Positions 25,120 through 39,344 of a stretch of 64,000 bases of DNA are shown here, piece after piece. Position numbers and translations under genes: made by a program. The notes beneath the pieces are model-generated. The model made no database searches and was not told where the DNA came from. It was given only the letters and a program-made list of their open reading frames with translations. The number at the start of each line of letters is the position of its first letter. The first letter of the stretch is position 1. This DNA comes from Dichotomocladium elegans (taxonomy: Eukaryota; Mucoromycota; Mucoromycetes; Mucorales; Lichtheimiaceae), in NCBI GenBank assembly GCA_025716815.1, contig JAIXMN010000021.1, positions 682,001-746,000 of the forward strand, given 5' to 3'.

Positions 25120-25830
25120 TTTTACGAAGATGGACAGGGCAATGTTGATGACTATGGTTGTCCTGAGCCTATTAACGATACCTTTTGATGAGGAGATATT
25201 TGTTCCCAAACTAAATGATACAGAAATTCCAATGAAAGAAACAGGCTCTAGGCGCCGCTAAACAATTTACACTGAACACGATAAGGTCAGACTTTTGAAC
25301 CTGATGCTGGGGAAGGTTACGAGTTTATCAGCTGTTGCGAAGCAACTAGGAATATAAGCCCATTCAACTCAACGATAGGAGTTACGGTATGAAAACTTCC
25401 CACGCAGTACAGTGATTATAAGGAACGATTTATGATGAGCCATCCTCGTAGGTCAATGAAGAGCAAGAGTTTTATTTATGAGAATACTCAAGAGATATGA
25501 GGGAATTAAAGTATCGAACGCAACATCTGTCAATTTATTAAAAATTAAAGCAGCATGTCATTGAAAAGGGCTTGATTTCAGCCTATAGACAGCAATAGCA
25601 GTGTAAAGATCCAAGAGCGCCTTGACTGGGTGCGCTGATGGGACATGAATGACACTGACTTTAAGAGAAATTGTGCTTTGCTTGATAATTATACGGTTCC
25701 GAAGGCCAGAGCAAAAATACATCAATAGAGGATGAATCACAACATTAGGTCCTATTCAATATAGCTTAAACAATGCAGCCACCAGCCAGGAAAATAGAAA
25801 GAGCGGGAGCAATGCATATCTGGATAGAGG
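25120..25830 (+). mobile_element. Decayed Tc1/mariner-type transposase (copy 2)
   Basis: This sequence aligns with the 39.5-40.5 kb relic: GACTATGGTTGTCCTGAGCC near 25150, ACTGAACACGATAAGGTCAGA near 25270, AAGAGCGCCTTGACTGGGTGCGCTGATGGGACAT near 25613, and a CAGCCACCAGCCAGGAAAATAGAAAG stretch near 25775. It covers the N-terminal region, helix-turn-helix area and the DDE start. Stops and frameshifts occur throughout, so it is dead. Confidence 0.75.
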
Positions 25831-25903
25831 TGACTTTGGAGTTGAGCCGGGGACCGTAAGTCAAAGAATATGGAGAAAAGTTTGTCTACTGCTACGAGAT
25901 TTA

Positions 25904-27654
25904 TTACTCGAAAGACACTGGAACGTTGCTACCAGTTGGATTGCCCTTCGAAAAAGCCATCACTTTATAAATCCTACCCATCATGGAAGGGTCTATCAGT
26001 CGTTGAATGCTCTTGACTAAGTTGTGCCTTGTCTCTTGTGATTTTGTGTTTTTAAGAAGCATCTCAAGTCGAGCCTGAATTCCCAGCGATTGCAGGAATT
26101 TTGACTGCGTTACTGGACCAAAGACATTAACATCTAATGCAAAGCACATTTTGTAAGCGACATGAGAATTGGCACCGACTACCATGAGGAGAATAAATTA
26201 CCCTTATATTTCCTCATTGCCTCCCTTAAGGCAGCAAAGTCAACATCTGCACTGAGATCTGCGCTTCCTGGATCACTCATAGGATGTACGATTTTATGTC
26301 TCCTTATAGCCTTGAACATAGTTAGCAACATTATTTTTCATGGCTGCCGAAGAAGTTATATATCTTACACGAAGCGTGCTGCCTTGAGGATAGTTTTGGC
26401 CATAATCGATAATTAAACCTGAGCCTCCGTGGATGTGTGCACGCTCTGCCATAAGACGCACTGTATTCCAGCTATCTGGCGAGATTTCAACGCGTTCACC
26501 AACAGCGATATTTTTGAATAGATCGTTGGCGTCCATGAAGGCTTTGCTTGCAACAGTCGGAACAGGCGATCGTACAAGCCGAAAGTTGTATTCACTAAAT
26601 TTTCACTCACATTAAGTACATAAAACCCAGTGGCATCTAGCTAATGCCGCGTTACCTATCCTCTGTATCGTCAATATCGATCAAAAGCTCTCTCCATCCT
26701 TCCTCCGTTTTCTAGAAAAAGCATACGTAAGTCACCAGTTAAAGCGGGTTATCGATGAACGCACCTCAAATGTATGAATCGCTAAAGCATCAAAGAATTC
26801 ATGAGCCATCATAAGCGACCATTGTTCTATAGAGAGTTGTTAGCAATATATGGTATTTTCAATTCTGCGCGCCACTTACGTGGCACAAGTTCAAGGCCAT
26901 CGTGCCAGTGCACTGGAATGCCATCTTGTCGTGTAGCAGATTCTGTAGGATTCTCAGTATCGTCGCCAGTAAGTAGTTTTCGCTGCATTTTCCGTAGATT
27001 AGGGCTTGCTTCAACGAGATGAATGCCTGTGATTGTCTCGTAGAAATGTGGGAACCTGGAAAGCGCCTGCCAGTTCATTTAATCGTCTTTGTTTAGTGAG
27101 TCATTGATGTTACGCACCCGAAGCATATCGGACATCAAAGTGCCACGGCCAGGGCCAAGTTCTACGAGTTGTGTTTTTTTGGGTTGGCCGAGTCTCATCC
27201 ATTCAGTCAAATACCAGATCCCGGCTAGCTAGAGTTTATCGTCAGTGCAAGTCTTATCGAAATTGAATCGGTCAATAAAGGAGAGCTGCTGAAGGAGGAG
27301 GGGGTGCGCGAGCTACGATACCTCTCCGAACACCTGACTGATTTCAGGGGATGTGACAAAGTCTCCTTGCTCACCAAACACGTCTCTATGCATATAAAAT
27401 CCACTCAGAGGGTTGACTAGCACTTGGCGCATGTAATGGGCTGTTGTCATGGGTCCTGTGAGCTGTAACATCCAGATAAATGATGCTGATTGAAGTGAGG
27501 CCACGCCGCATTATTTGTTCACCTTGATCGAATCGTGTAAATGCTTTCCCAGAGGCGACAATGCTTCTTTTTCAAAAAGCCTTGCCGAAGAAACTGAAAA
27601 CTTTCGAGCGTTCTGTATGCATGGCTTCTCAAGAAGCCTCACGAATTTGAGCAT
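25904..27654 (-). CDS. NDUFAF7: NDUFAF7-type mitochondrial protein arginine methyltransferase (complex I assembly)
   Basis: This multi-exon minus-strand gene starts at 27654. The first exon encodes a basic, amphipathic presequence (MLKFVRLLEKPCIQNARKFS) typical of mitochondrial import. It then joins LTGPMTTAHYMRQVLVNPLS and GDFVTSPEISQVFGE, the hallmark N-terminal blocks of the DUF185/MidA family. The SAM-binding motif appears as QLVELGPGRGTLMSDMLR, followed by FDALAIHTF and, toward the C-terminus, GGSGLIIDYGQN. The family methylates an arginine of complex I subunit NDUFS2 early in assembly. Presence of this gene implies a conventional complex I, as expected outside Saccharomyces-type yeasts. 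The final residues (GNPTGSNVPVSFE) close at 25904. Confidence 0.87.
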
Positions 27655-28139
27655 GGTCAACAGTGGCAGACAAGAAGATGCTGGGAGGGGGGTTCCAGGA
27701 GTTGGTTTGGCGGGAGAGCAACATAAAGGTAACGCCAGTCACGGGGACGCTCGTCCCAGTGGGCGGACGCGAGTGTATTAGTATTTCAGTGTGTGCACTG
27801 TATTAAATAATCCTTGTTGTAGTATATAAAAGACTTCTGCGCTGATGATTGATATGATGTTCTGGTATGATACAAAGTTCTTTAATGATATGAATTACAT
27901 TTTTATCGATGATATCGAATACGCAAACCAGTCAATTACATCGAGCTAAGGCCACCTATACCCAGGGGTTAGGAAAACCATCCACTGTCTCAATGGTCCA
28001 TCTACTTCAAATAATTCCATATTCTTTGACTTACCATTCCCGGCTCAATTCTGAAGCCTATCCAGATCTGGATTGTTCCTCTTCCTTTCTTTTCTTGGCT
28101 GCTGACTGCAGGAGACTTAAGCGACATTGAATACAAGAT
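27655..28139. other. Spacer between NDUFAF7 and transposon relics
   Basis: No gene is recognised. AT-rich sequence from about 27780 onward leads into the transposon fragment, whose left end stops abruptly near 28140. Confidence 0.5.
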
Positions 28140-29040
28140 TCATGCTCTGATCTTTGGAAGCATAACCGTTGCGGAGGTCCCTTTCTTGGACCATGCCATG
28201 CTGCGCTTCATGTTAATATGGAATCCAGACTCATCAAGAAAAACGCAGTTTTTTCTAAGGTCGATGTCGGTCCTGTCCCGTCCGCGCACCCAGTCAAGGC
28301 GTTCTTGGACCTTTGCATCGCTATTCCTGTCTACAGGCTGAAACCGAGCCATTTTCAATGACAAATTGCATTCGGTTTTCATAAATCGATAGAGCGTCGT
28401 TTTGGTTACTTTGAGACTCTTAAATCTCTGGAGCAGTTGTTCCATCAGCTGCTCTAGGACAATTGACGGATTCTCAACAACCCATTCTAAAATAACACTC
28501 TTATCCTCTTCGTTGAGAATACATGAACGACCTCTGCCTCTACGTTTCTTAAAAATGCTGTCAGGGTCCTTTCCGTACTGTGATGTCCGTCGCTGAGCTG
28601 AACGAACATGGATTCCTAGCAGCTGATGCACTCAATACCTTCTCAAACATCAGCTTGAAAAATCTGATCTTGTCTTGGTCAGTGTACGCTGTGTAACTGC
28701 GCTTGATCCCCGCTTTTTTCATCCGAATGTCTGTATCCTTTCTCTTGGGAATGTGCGTGGCAATAAGCTCAAAGTTATCTTTGCAAGATATGCTAAGCAG
28801 ATATTCTGTATGAGAACAAACGGATTGCAGAGTACATTTCTTCATCAACGACATGGCCTTGACCATCGTAAAAAAATAGATTGCTCATTTCAGAATATAA
28901 ATGGGTAGAGATGAATTTGCCAAGTTTCGCCGTGTATTGCGACATTTGCTTTGTCATCATGCGTAAAGATTTCTGGGCAAAACACGACTTCTATTTTTGT
29001 AATCCTGCGACTTCAGAACTGGCTGGGGTACGACTTTAAT
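28140..29040 (-). mobile_element. Tc1/mariner-type transposase relic (copy 3)
   Basis: This is the best-preserved N-terminal half of the family. A frame from 28631 to 28140 (163 codons) carries a Tc1-type helix-turn-helix region (TKTTLYRFMKTE), the linker RLDWVRGRDRTDIDLRKNCV and the first catalytic Asp in FLDESGFHINMKRS. Upstream, in another frame, it holds YTAYTDQDKIRFFKLMFEKV and a possible leader to about 28866. It breaks off just after MLPKIRA, so the second Asp and the Glu are missing. The upstream flank (28930-29040) matches the inverse complement of 39.36-39.49 kb, showing the element extends beyond the coding part. Confidence 0.85.
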
Positions 29041-29059
29041 TTTGGAAAACACTGTATGC

Positions 29060-29290
29060 ATGGCATCAATACTATAGTGAATGTTGATAAATGGACTACT
29101 GTCAAATCCTGTGTGAGAACAAATAGATTGGAGAGAATATGCATCGTCGTCAGTGACACAGTCTATAGGCTCAGTGCAGCCACGATCATCAACAACATGG
29201 CCCTGTCTATCTTCATAGAGAAATCGATTACTCGTTATAGAATGATGAATGTATATGAAAGAAAAGGTTCATTGTTTAAAAAGCTGGGCA
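29060..29290 (-). mobile_element. Second partial copy of the same transposon, N-terminal region (copy 4)
   Basis: On the minus strand this reads as a diverged version of the transposase N-terminal leader (RFLYEDRQGHVVDDRGC, then ICSHT), the same segment found at 28.79-28.89 kb and 39.55-39.68 kb. It lies directly behind copy 3 in the same orientation, so two truncated copies sit in tandem. Confidence 0.65.
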
Positions 29291-29471
29291 GATCCTACTT
29301 TTGAATCGGGTGGCATGCAACAAAAGCCTTCCAACTCTCCCGGGAGATCCAAAATAATTATTAAAGGCTAGCATGTGTGACTGGTGCAGCGGGGGGGGAG
29401 GGGTGCAAATACCCCGCGACCAGGCAAAGGGAACTAGCCCAAGCCGTGTTTGACAATCAGAACTGCTAGGA

Positions 29472-31385
29472 ATGCTGAGGGTCTCCAGATTGTACAAAGC
29501 CAACCCAAGCGGACAAGCACTTGTGGCCATCACAAAGGTAATCTATCAATGCCTCATGCATGTGCACTACCGAATCTAAGTGCGCAAATTGCATTTCCCC
29601 CCCTATGCCCTTAAGCGCCATGCAACTTCATCCGCAACGGCTAGCCAACAAACAACAAAGAGCGGCTCGATCGGTCGGAAACTTGTCGGAACGACTCTCA
29701 TGCTCTCTGCAGGCGCAGGTGGATTAGTGTACTATGCGATGAACGATAAAAAAGCCCATGACGCGTTCGTAGCTCATGTACCCGAAGGCGAGAAGATCCT
29801 CGGCTTCTTTGAAGATTTGCGAACAAATAATGATATTGATAACTATAAGAATCAGGCTGCAGCGTGGAAGAAGCAAGTCGAAGAATACGCGTTAAAGGCG
29901 AAGGAGTACAGCGAGCAGGCGAAAGATACAGCCACGGGCATGTACACATACGCAAATGAAGCTTATCAGAAGCTGACTGGCGAGCTTGAAACACCCAAGC
30001 TTTCTCTGGAGGGGACTTCGCCCAATGAAGCTCCTAAGCTACCTCTGGAGCGCGCTCCGTCCAAGAAGGCAATTATCGAGAGCGAACATCCAGTCAAAAT
30101 TAAGGCTGGTGAAGCCACCATCACCACGGATGACCCCGCCAGCAAACCAGTCATCAAGGTCGCTATTGAAAAGCCTGAGCCTATCGTCGTGAGGCGGATC
30201 AACTCGGACAATGCTGTCGTCCGCGAACTCACGCTCGTACTTCATGAGCTCGCTACCATTCTGAACGATGCCGGCCTGTCTTCTATGGGCCGCAGCATCA
30301 TTTCCGATGCAACTGATCGACTCGAAGCGTTGAGCAAGACGTACAAAAAGTATATGCTTGAGCAAGGCGAGGTGCTGAACGAATTGATTCGACTTAAGGC
30401 AAAGAGCGACAAGCTCGAGGCCGGTCTTTCTCAATATCGCAGTGAGGCTGCGAAGGTCTTGGACAGCACGCATGCCGAGACTGCCCGCCGAGTGAAGGAA
30501 ACGGAGAGCGCGCTTCTGAAGGAGTTCGAGATGAACCGTGCTGAGATGCAGAAGACGTTTTCTAAACTCTTGGCACAGGAATTGGACACTCAACAAGCGA
30601 ATCTCAACCAAGAGCGACATCGAGCGCTTCTGAAGCAAAGCGAGGAACTGAAGCGCGACTTTATCCGACAAGTGAAGTTGCTTGTCGAGCAGGAACGTGC
30701 GGGCCGCCTGGCTAAGCTTGAGGCGATCGCGTCCCGATTCAATGCAATCGAGAAGCTTTCTTTCCAAAACTCAGTTGAGCTCGACCAATCGCGCCGATCT
30801 CACCTGATGCATATCACGTTCGGTGCCCTTCATGACGCCGCAAGTGGCGTACACAAGTCGGCATTCATTAACGAACTTGAGGCCTTCCGTAACAGTGCTA
30901 AGGATAGCACGGTTATTGAAACTGTGTTGTCATCGATTCCCCGTGAGGTAGCAGAAGAAGGCATTGAGTCAATGGGCGACCTTGCAAGTCGTTTTGAGAC
31001 CGTTGCTGACAACGTCCGTCAAGTCGCTCTTGTCCCCGAGAATGGCGGTTTCGGTGCGCATATTGTTAGCATGATAATGTCCAAGCTCATGTTTCGAAAA
31101 GAAGGTTTGGTGGATGGCGCAGACGTTGAAGCTGTCCTGGCACGATCAAAGTATTACCTGAAGAATGGCGATTTGGAGAATGCAGCTCGCGAGCTCAATC
31201 AGCTCAGCGGCTGGCCAAAGCGACTGGCAAACGACTGGATCGAGGCCGCTCGCCACCATCTCGAGGTGAAACAAGCCTTGGAGGTAAGCTCGGTGTTATG
31301 CCCTATAGAACATTAAGCTCATGAACTTTCTTCCATTTAGGTTGCCGAGACAACAACAATCTTGAACAGTTTATTGGAAGCTTAA
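29472..31385 (+). CDS. MIC60: MICOS complex subunit Mic60 (mitofilin)
   Basis: Three exons: 29472-29537, 29616-31283 and 31341-31385, about 592 residues. The first exon gives a basic mitochondrial presequence (MLRVSRLYKANPSGQALVAI), joined in phase at a CCCTTAAG acceptor to RHATSSATASQQ. A single membrane helix follows (LVGTTLMLSAGAGGLVYYAM), then a long Ala/Lys/Glu-rich coiled coil. The conserved mitofilin C-terminal domain comes last (AARELNQLSGWPKRLANDWI, HHLEVKQALE, ending ILNSLLEA). Mic60 is anchored in the inner membrane and forms crista junctions with Mic10 and the outer-membrane sorting machinery. The length is close to other fungal Mic60 proteins. It converges on Egt1 218 bases downstream. 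Confidence 0.92.
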
Positions 31386-31603
31386 AGTTGTCATGGGGAG
31401 CGTTTCATATATTCATTAGATTTTTATTTTTTCCTAAGCATTCTCTCCCTAAGAGATTAGGTTGGGGGAAGGGAAAGAAGGAAATATGTCCGGTTCATCA
31501 GCGTTGGACTTTTTTTCGATTCTGAAGATGCATGTTTTAAATCTTTATTGTATATGTGTATTGTATGACCACAGCACGCACGTGTGCGTGGGCGTGCTTT
31601 TTT

Positions 31604-34267
31604 TTATGGGCAAACTTTCTTTGTACAGCAGCGGAATCCAGCAAACACGTAAGGATAAGCAGCCTGATACCAATTGCGGAACGAGATACGCTCGGCAATG
31701 CGCGGGACGGTGGCCCAGCTTCCGCCCAGGACGACGTGATGCTTACCATCAAAAAAATCTGCAGAGTATCCAGGATACAGTTTAGAAGGAACAAAGCCTT
31801 CATGTCGATCCCAAATGGTCTCTGTCCATTCCCAGACGTCGCCAAGGACATGTATCTCGTGATTGGAGACGTCGGTTGGGTGCCAGCTCTTGAACCCGAT
31901 ATTGGGCTCCTTTTTCCTATAGTTCTTTGCGCTACTTGCTGTTGCCCTGAAATGAATGAGCTCGGGCTCGGTGGGAATCCGAAGATTATAATGGTCTGCA
32001 TATCGTCTCGCCTCGATAAGCGAGACCTGAGCGGGCCAGTGCAAGGCGCGATCGATGGGACACAAACCGTAGACTGTTTTGACAGCGAGCTGCCCGGGGG
32101 TGCCTGGCATATGACCCCAAGATGCAGGGAGAGAGGCCTCTTGTTTGGTTTCCTTGAGAAATTTTAGGTACTCGCCGTTTGTAACGGGCCGTGTCTGGAT
32201 CTCAAAACTTTCGACCATGACGGTTCGTCTAGGGTGTTCGTTGTCCCATCCAAACCCGTTGCTGCTGCCGCAATCGACAGCATCCTCAGGATCATCATGA
32301 CCCAGGGTTACCAAACCACCCATCATGGGCAACATCGCTGCAGGAGCCAAGCACTGTTGCTTTGGGCTACCTTCCATCCACGTAATGCAACGCTGGGGTG
32401 GAAGAACGTTGGGGCTCTGAACCAACATGTACAACAAGGTTTCAAGATGCATCGCTTCGTGCTCATAGCACATCCATGTGACCCTGGCCTCATGTCCCAC
32501 TCTTGACCATAAAGACGATGCATCTTGAGTCTCCCAGAATGAAAGCAGATTCAGCAGACGAGCTCGGATTTTGTCCTGGTACTCAAGGATAGCGCCTACG
32601 GTTGGCCAGTCGTTATCCTCTTCAGGAACCTCGGAATGCGGATTGACAATGGTAGGATCTTCCATATCAGGATCTATCCCACGCTCAAAGATGTCTGCGT
32701 AGACGGCTGGCTCCGTCAAGCCTGACCCTGGGAAAATACCCTGGTCGGCCTTGTTGCGGCTCATCTGGATGTCTATGAATGCGGGAATGTGACCAAGATA
32801 GAATATGAATGGATGCCGCAACGCAATTGGGCGTTCAAAAAGCATTGTGTCGTGGTTAATCATGCGCTTTGACACCAGATCCCATGCATTCCAGAGTTGT
32901 CTCCATTCGTACTTGGAAGGGACAGAGCGCGGCCATGTGCGGGGACCAAGGAAGCTGTCCTGGCGTTCAGCGTAATCTGCATTACAGGTGTCGCAATCTA
33001 TAGCGTCTGTGGCCTGAGGTCGCGGGAAGAGAGTTTCGTGGACAGACGTTATAGCGGACGAGAAGGGACATTGCCGATGCTCTGCCAACACCATTGTGTA
33101 AAGACCCTGACGCCATTCCCATTCATCCACCTTGTCCAGCTCTGCAGCAACCAGCATCTGGTGTATTTCTTGGTCGGAATACTTGTACGAATATTCCACA
33201 TGTATCAATTCGCCTTGTTCTATAGGGATCTGGATGGTTTCGCCGTCAGGGTAACGATAAGTCACGATGATCTCCTTGAGGGCCTTATAATGCGCGACAT
33301 GGCGGCCGATGCCAGGTTGGTAGCGGCTATCATAGCTGAATTGGGAGCGGTCCAGAAGCGGCTGGCCAACAATACTATTAACATGGTCAAGGCCATTCAT
33401 GATGAATTCGCGGGTTATGCCTTGGCTATCATCGTAAGCGCGCTTAACCGACATTGCATTTTTGCGCTTGTCAAGGCCAATGAGGAATAGATCGCCTGGA
33501 TTCATGCAGGTTTGCTGAATGCGGCGCAAAAATAGCACCGACTCGTATCTGCTAAAGTTTCCGATGGAGCTTCCAAGATAAAGAAAGATCTTTTGAGTAG
33601 AATTGGAGAAGTCTTGCTTGCTAATCCATGGAATGCCTTGGTCGAAGGTGCCCAGGAGCCCAATGAGTGTGATATGCTCAAAGACGCCAAGGGATCGGAG
33701 CGAACGGTCCAACTCATGTTCGTCGAGATCAAGAGCGTAGTATGTCACCTTCTTTTTCTGGCGTTCGATCGCGTTTAGGATGATGGATGTCTTTCTCAGC
33801 GAACTAATTTTTTTATTGCGTCAGAGTAACGTAGGATAAGCAAGCAAATCGCAGCCATTGTTTTTTCCTTTTTACCCTGCACCGAGTTCGATAATGACAC
33901 TCTCGTCATTTAGACGCGAAACAAGGGAGTCTGCGTGTTGCTCGAGGATCTCCATTTCTGCGCGAGTCAGATAATAGTCATCTGCGTAGGTAATCTCATC
34001 AAAAAGCTGCAAGCCGCGTTTATCATACAAAACAAAGGTTGGTATGCTCTTGGAGCTTTCAGGTTTGTTGAGAGCGTCCACGATAAGTTCGGCTAAATCA
34101 CTGTCACCAAAGACATCGGTGGATCCATGATCGCCTGCTGCGGGCGGGCTTGGGGGCTTATTTTGATGCGAAGATCTGTCGAGCGACCTATGGTCGGACA
34201 ACTTGACTGCACCCTTTGTGGGGTTGCGAACATCGAGGATGTGGTATCCAGCAGGAGGTGTATTCAT
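31604..34267 (-). CDS. EGT1: Ergothioneine biosynthesis protein Egt1 (histidine trimethylase / sulfoxide synthase)
   Basis: Two exons, 34267-33876 and 33803-31604, 863 residues, the usual size for fungal Egt1. The N-terminal half is a SAM-dependent histidine Nalpha-methyltransferase: TFVLYDKRGLQLFDEITYA, DYYLTRAEMEIL, and the SAM loop VIIELGAGSLRKT spanning the intron. The middle DinB-like domain has an HX3HXE iron site (EHEAMHLETL), and the C-terminal formylglycine-generating-enzyme-like fold has GDVWEWTETIWDRHEGF and GGSWATVPRIAERISFRNWY. Fungal Egt1 makes hercynine from histidine and then couples it with cysteine and oxygen to hercynylcysteine sulfoxide; a separate Egt2 lyase finishes ergothioneine. 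No Egt2-like gene lies in this window. Confidence 0.93.
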
Positions 34268-34712
34268 GATTCAGACGAAGAAAGAAGTGTTGTAAACGAG
34301 ACCGCAGGATATGGGGCCGTGAGAGATTATTTATATTTGGTAACCGGCGGAACTAGCACGGATCATCTAGACGGGGGTGTGGTATGTCATCGCGCTCTTC
34401 TATCATTTATTTTCACACACGAGGGTTACTAGAAATGATTAAAGCGGAACTGCAGTAGAATCAAAAAAGGGTATAGCATAGAAACCTATTGCATAAGGTC
34501 GTACATTTTCTGTCCCATCCATCTCCCGTCTATTCCTCCCCCCATCCAACCATCCTCCGCATTTCCCCCCAACCCAAAACCATACATCCGCAGATTCTTT
34601 TCCACGCTCCCCTGCCCCCCCCATTTGCTGCTTCTGGCCCAAAAGCCTCCGCAGCAACGAAATGGGTAGAACAAGATGAACGCGGGCGCGAGTGGATGGT
34701 TTGATTAGTAAG

Positions 34713-36335
34713 CTATTGAGCCGTCGCCGTCGATTTTCGCCGACCACCAAACAAAGGCCAAAGACGCCATGTTTTCCGACGCGATGCTGCTTCTGCTGCG
34801 GCCTGAGCATTTCTTTGTTCTTCTATTGCAGCCAGTTCCCGTAGCCTTCTCAGTGCGGGTTCGTAGTTTTCTGCTGCTGCGAGTTTGTAGTATTCGGATG
34901 CAACCGTGTAGTTTTGAGGCCAGCCCTCGCCCTTAAAGAACCTACAGGGCATGATTGATTAAATTATCATCTATCACCCACTCTTGGTATGCATATTTAC
35001 ATTTCTCCAAGCATGAAGCGTGCATAGTTTTGTGGCGCATCTTGCTGACTAGCTGCCTTTTGATAGTATTCAAATGATCGCATCAAGTCCCTAGGAACGC
35101 CTAATCCGGATCGATACATATCGCCAAGACACATTTGGCAGAACCCAAGTCCGGATGGCCAAAGCTCGTCGCCCTTGATACACCACTCGTGTGCTTGCTC
35201 GTAGTCCCGTTTGATATGATTCGAAAATCCGAGAAAATATATCCGCGATAGTGTCTCGACCGCAAGGGGAAAGCCCTGTTCGCCTGACTGGGTAAGCCAA
35301 AAGACAGCTTCCCGAGCATCTTTGCCGTTGTCATTGCTATTGCTGCTGGGATCTTGCTCTCTGTTAAGAAGAATATCTCCAACAATGTACTGGCAATATT
35401 GTTCCCCTGTTGTCTCGGCCACGCGCCGTGCGTATCGGTATGCCTTTTCTAGGTCACGCGGCAACGACGTATCATCTCCTTCATAATAGAGCCGCGCCAA
35501 GTCGGAAAGTGCACGTGCGTCAGCCGAGGTCAGCCGCCGAGGACTCCTGTCGCTGTTATTGATTGATGTCGCTGTCTCGTACAGAACAACGCTTTGCCGC
35601 AAGTCGTACACGGCCGGGTACTTGTACGCATCCCCAAGGATGGCTGCCAGCTCCACACCCGCACTCTCATGCCCAGCGTCAGCCGCCCTTTGTAGAAATC
35701 GGACACCCCGCTTAACATCTGGCTCGATCCCAACACCATCAATCAGAGTGAGCCCCATGAGATGACACAGATTGGCCGAAGATGCTGCCAATTCATCATG
35801 GCCACCTGTTCTTAGCATAGCATCAAAGAGACCAAATGTCCGGTGCTTTTCGAGGTCGGGAACGCAAGCGCCCAATGCTACTGACAATCGTCGATCGAAC
35901 ACACTGCGGGCCCAGATTTCCGCCTCCCTCTCATCCTGACATGGCCCTTCATCCAGAAGCACTGTGCTGAGCTTGACCTTTGCTTCCACATTCCCCTTTT
36001 TGTTTTTGTTTTTGTTTTTTGTTTTTGTTTTTTCCCTTTTGTTAGCATAAAATTCCTGTGGTAGTAGACTTGGCGAACGGACCGCTGCCAGGGCCTACCT
36101 TTGCTGCCCGTATCCGGAGGTATGTGAGTGCGAGCAATATCAATTCCCCGCGATCGCGCCCTTGGAATACCGGATGGAGCGCCGTATGAGCAAGAATCAC
36201 TTCGACAGCTGGAATCATACCGTCATCTCGAGAGCACATGGACCGAAAACATATCTGTCTGCATTTCTACGTACCGGTAAAAAGAAACAGTTCTGTTGGT
36301 ATGTCTCCGGATGCGGCTAATGCTTCGAATTCCAT
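34713..36335 (-). CDS. Sel1-like tetratricopeptide repeat protein
   Basis: Four exons fit: 36335-36275, 36208-36099, 35995-35001 and 34941-34713, total 464 residues with all phases consistent. The protein consists largely of Sel1-type helical repeats, for example GVRFLQRAADAGHESAGVEL, EAVFWLTQSGEQGFPLAVET and RSFEYYQKAASQQDAPQNYA, ending in a basic Ala/Arg-rich tail (SRRKTWRLWPLFGGRRKS). Sel1 repeats are protein-binding scaffolds, used for example in ER-associated degradation (Hrd3/SEL1L) and chitin synthase activation (Chs4/Skt5). The class here is not determined, and no transmembrane helix is evident. The second intron's acceptor is preceded by an A-rich AAAAAC repeat instead of pyrimidines. 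The start Met at 36335 is the best in-frame candidate but is not certain. Confidence 0.72.
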
Positions 36336-37010
36336 GGCATCACCCGAGATCAGGAATTTAGTGATGGGCGCTGACCCTATTTTCCCTCCGTCATGTTCGG
36401 CGTTAACTCCAGCCAGGCAACACGTGACAGGGATGGCCAAGGTGAAATGGTCTTGGAGCAGAAGTTAAACTCCTACAACATCACTTTTTATTAAAGGAAA
36501 ATTGTTTGAATCGGGCAAAATAGAAACACCTTGATTAAACATAACGGAGGAAACCGGCTATTCATTGATTCTATCTGCATAATACACTGGTTTGCACGAC
36601 ACCTTCAATGCATAATCTAGACTTTTATCATCACGACTCATGATTCCTCTAAGTACAATTCTGAACACTGTACTTTATTTTTCAGAAACCATGTTTCTTT
36701 AGGAGAAAAACAAAATACAGTACGCAATAAGCAATTTACAAACTTATTTACAGGACCGGGGATTTCTCACTTTTGGTGGAGGAAGACTGTCTCTCTCTAG
36801 GGTGCTGTACATTTTTTTTTTTCGTGATCCTCAAGCACGCCTATTTTCCCAGGTATGATGGCCATTGTCGCCTAAGAGTGGTCTTTGATGTCCTGTGCTA
36901 CCCCCTACTGCCACATCAATCATCTTTGTGTGGAATGGCCAGTAGAGAACGGGAAAAAGATGGTTTTTTACATTATTCTAGTGCGTCAAGAGGTCGTTAA
37001 TATCAACGTT
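36336..37010. other. Spacer between Sel1 and poly(A) polymerase genes
   Basis: No gene is recognised on either strand. AT-rich sequence between 36480 and 36760 may include the Sel1 gene promoter; nothing resembling a transposon or tRNA was seen. Confidence 0.45.
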
Positions 37011-39247
<2,237 letters not shown>

Positions 39248-39344
39248 GGACTAGAAGTCAAGCTGAGGTGGCGGGAAGAAAGCAAAAAAGGGCCGTAGCA
39301 CACAAATTTTTGGTGCGCTTCTCAGCTTTGGGGGGGGAGGGCAG

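Noticed and set aside
30039..30767. 242-codon minus-strand frame inside MIC60
   Set aside because: It lies fully antisense to a confidently identified gene; long antisense frames are expected from codon bias.
32897..33490. 197-codon plus-strand frame inside EGT1
   Set aside because: It overlaps the Egt1 methyltransferase region antisense and has no family features.
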